Assembly: GCA_031273705.1 (NCBI GenBank)
Contig: JAISRJ010000322.1
Location: 1 to 7,205 of the forward strand
Direction: 5' to 3'
DNA length: 7,205 bases
Source: Clostridiales bacterium
GTDB taxonomy: Bacteria; Bacillota; Clostridia; Lachnospirales; WQUN01
This document shows positions 6,601-7,205 of this stretch, piece after piece (within the stretch, counting starts at the first letter, position 1; each line of letters opens with the position of its first letter). Below the pieces are notes generated by a model. It was not told the origin of the DNA, ran no database searches, and saw only the letters and a program-made list of their open reading frames with translations. The translations under genes were made by a program, and so were the position numbers.

Positions 6601-7118
6601 AAGTTCCACGCCTACGCAAAATGCTTATTGCGTAAGTTGCCGAGAGGCGACGCAGAACGCACTCCCGACATTGGTAGCGATGTTATGCTACAATATTACC
6701 GGGTGCAAAAAGTTTCTGTGCAAAAAGTTTCTGAAGGCACCATTGCTCTGGCAAACGAGGATGGCATTTTGAAAAGCAAAACATCAGGCACCGGCTTGCC
6801 GCTTGAAAATGAAAAGGAGATTTTGTCAGCTATCATTCAAAGCCTTAACGAACGCTCGGCGCGAGTTTCACCGAAATGGACAAAATTTTAGAGCAGTTCG
6901 TGCAAGATACGGCTGGTAACTGAGAGATGGTGTTGCGTTCTAAAAATCCTCTTGACCTTTTCAAAATCATTTATGACAATACCATTATGGATGTTGTTCT
7001 TGGGCGTATGGCAAAGAACCAAGAATTCTGCGAGAAATATCTTGAAGACGAAGAATTCAGGCGCGAGGTAGACAAGATACTGTTGCCACTTGTTCATGAG
7101 CGGCTGGCGAAGATATAA
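6586..7118 (+). pseudogene. hsdR: C-terminal fragment of type I restriction enzyme R subunit, decayed
   Basis: HsdR is the ATP-dependent translocase/nuclease of type I restriction systems. Its C-terminal helical domain docks on the methyltransferase core. Only about the last 175 residues are present; the nuclease and helicase domains are missing. The visible blocks are YAKCLLRKLPRGDAERTPDI, YYRVQKVS, EGTIALANEDGILKS, LSAIIQSLNER, then (after a shift) FTEMDKILEQFVQDTAGN, LRSKNPLDLFKIIYDNTI and FRREVDKILLPLVHERLAKI, with a natural TAA at 7116-7118. There are three lesions: a 15-bp tandem duplication (6703-6732), one missing T near 6856 (CGC-TC-GGC where an R-F-G codon set is expected), and an in-frame TGA at 6921-6923. 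With no 5' part and several lesions it cannot be functional. The left boundary is approximate. Confidence 0.75.
6703..6732 (+). repeat. Exact 15-bp tandem duplication inside the hsdR fragment
   Basis: GTGCAAAAAGTTTCT occurs twice in a row (6703-6717 and 6718-6732) without a mismatch. It adds five residues in frame (VQKVS repeated). Related R subunits have one copy before the conserved S-E-G-x-I block, so this is a recent duplication rather than a family trait. Confidence 0.9.
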
Positions 7119-7120
7119 GG

Positions 7121-7205
7121 ATGGCAATCACAATGGCGACACTCAGCGAGCTTCTCATAGCGGAAGCGACAGAATATGAGTTCAAGTCCGAACTTGAGGT
7201 GAAAC
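7121..7205 (+). CDS. N-terminus of an AlbA_2/Schlafen-like ATP-binding protein, cut by the window
   Basis: An open frame begins 2 bases after the hsdR stop and is still open at the window edge (28 codons seen). ATG codons in frame at 7121 and 7133 are both possible. AAGGA at 7117-7121 suits the 7133 start better, giving MATLSELLIAEATEYEFKSE and then LEVK. The pattern of a short helix followed by (T/D)-E-Y-E-F-K-x-x-L-E-x-K resembles the opening of AlbA_2 (divergent AAA-4/Schlafen) domain proteins common in Clostridia. Those are nucleic-acid-binding or ATPase proteins, often found near mobile or restriction loci. The domain core lies outside the window, so neither function nor intactness can be judged. 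Confidence 0.5.
   Translation, partial: MAITMATLSELLIAEATEYEFKSELEVK

Noticed and set aside
6214..7118. Sequencing or assembly error as the explanation for all frame breaks
   Set aside because: The four core genes seen end to end and the visible part of ssb have no breaks. Three single-base losses, two stop codons, truncations and a duplication are confined to this accessory stretch, so real decay is more likely. Reads would settle it.
6888..7127. Minus-strand 79-residue open frame
   Set aside because: It is the antisense shadow of the conserved HsdR C-terminus on the plus strand.
1..7205. CRISPR array, tRNA, rRNA or intact transposase
   Set aside because: I saw no regularly spaced repeats, no cloverleaf-like tRNA consensus and no transposase motifs on either strand.

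Overview
The window looks like a piece of a low-to-mid G+C Firmicutes chromosome, probably a spore-forming member of the Clostridia. Three things point there. The proteins have Firmicutes-type sequences (a long two-domain NadE, a SpoVB-like MOP flippase). The minus strand has strong purine-rich ribosome binding sites. The ribosomal cluster has the usual rpsF-ssb order. I cannot name the species. About 85 percent of the window is core chromosome, with all genes read on the minus strand, right to left.

Core region in transcription order: a SpoVB-type flippase (6104-4560); a short A+T-rich gap with a good sigma-A-type promoter; malQ, 4-alpha-glucanotransferase (4493-2925); nadE, glutamine-dependent NAD+ synthetase (2928-994), whose TTG start overlaps the malQ TGA stop by four bases; a 159-base gap holding a long hairpin, a promoter and a leader hairpin; rpsF, ribosomal protein S6 (834-547); and ssb (537 to the window edge), which lacks only its last few codons. 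malQ and nadE look translationally coupled. rpsF and ssb form the start of the conserved rpsF-ssb-rpsR operon, and rpsR would be expected just beyond base 1.

Accessory edge (about 6190-7205): this part is broken and recombined. On the minus strand, 6600-6214 holds two consecutive small gene remnants. They are linked by a strong ribosome binding site and each reads sensibly only if one missing base is restored; one also has an in-frame TAG. They look like phage or prophage structural genes, but I cannot name the family. On the plus strand, about 6586-7118 is the C-terminal end of a type I restriction HsdR subunit. It is 5'-truncated and carries a 15-bp tandem duplication, a one-base deletion and an in-frame TGA. 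Directly downstream, at 7121, begins an open frame whose N-terminus resembles AlbA_2/Schlafen-type ATP-binding proteins; it runs off the window. This is the edge of a decayed restriction/defence or prophage island beside intact housekeeping genes.

I found no tRNA, rRNA, CRISPR array, intact transposase or recognised riboswitch. I do not see a convincing new system inside the window. The most promising lead is the truncated AlbA_2-like gene and whatever lies to its right.
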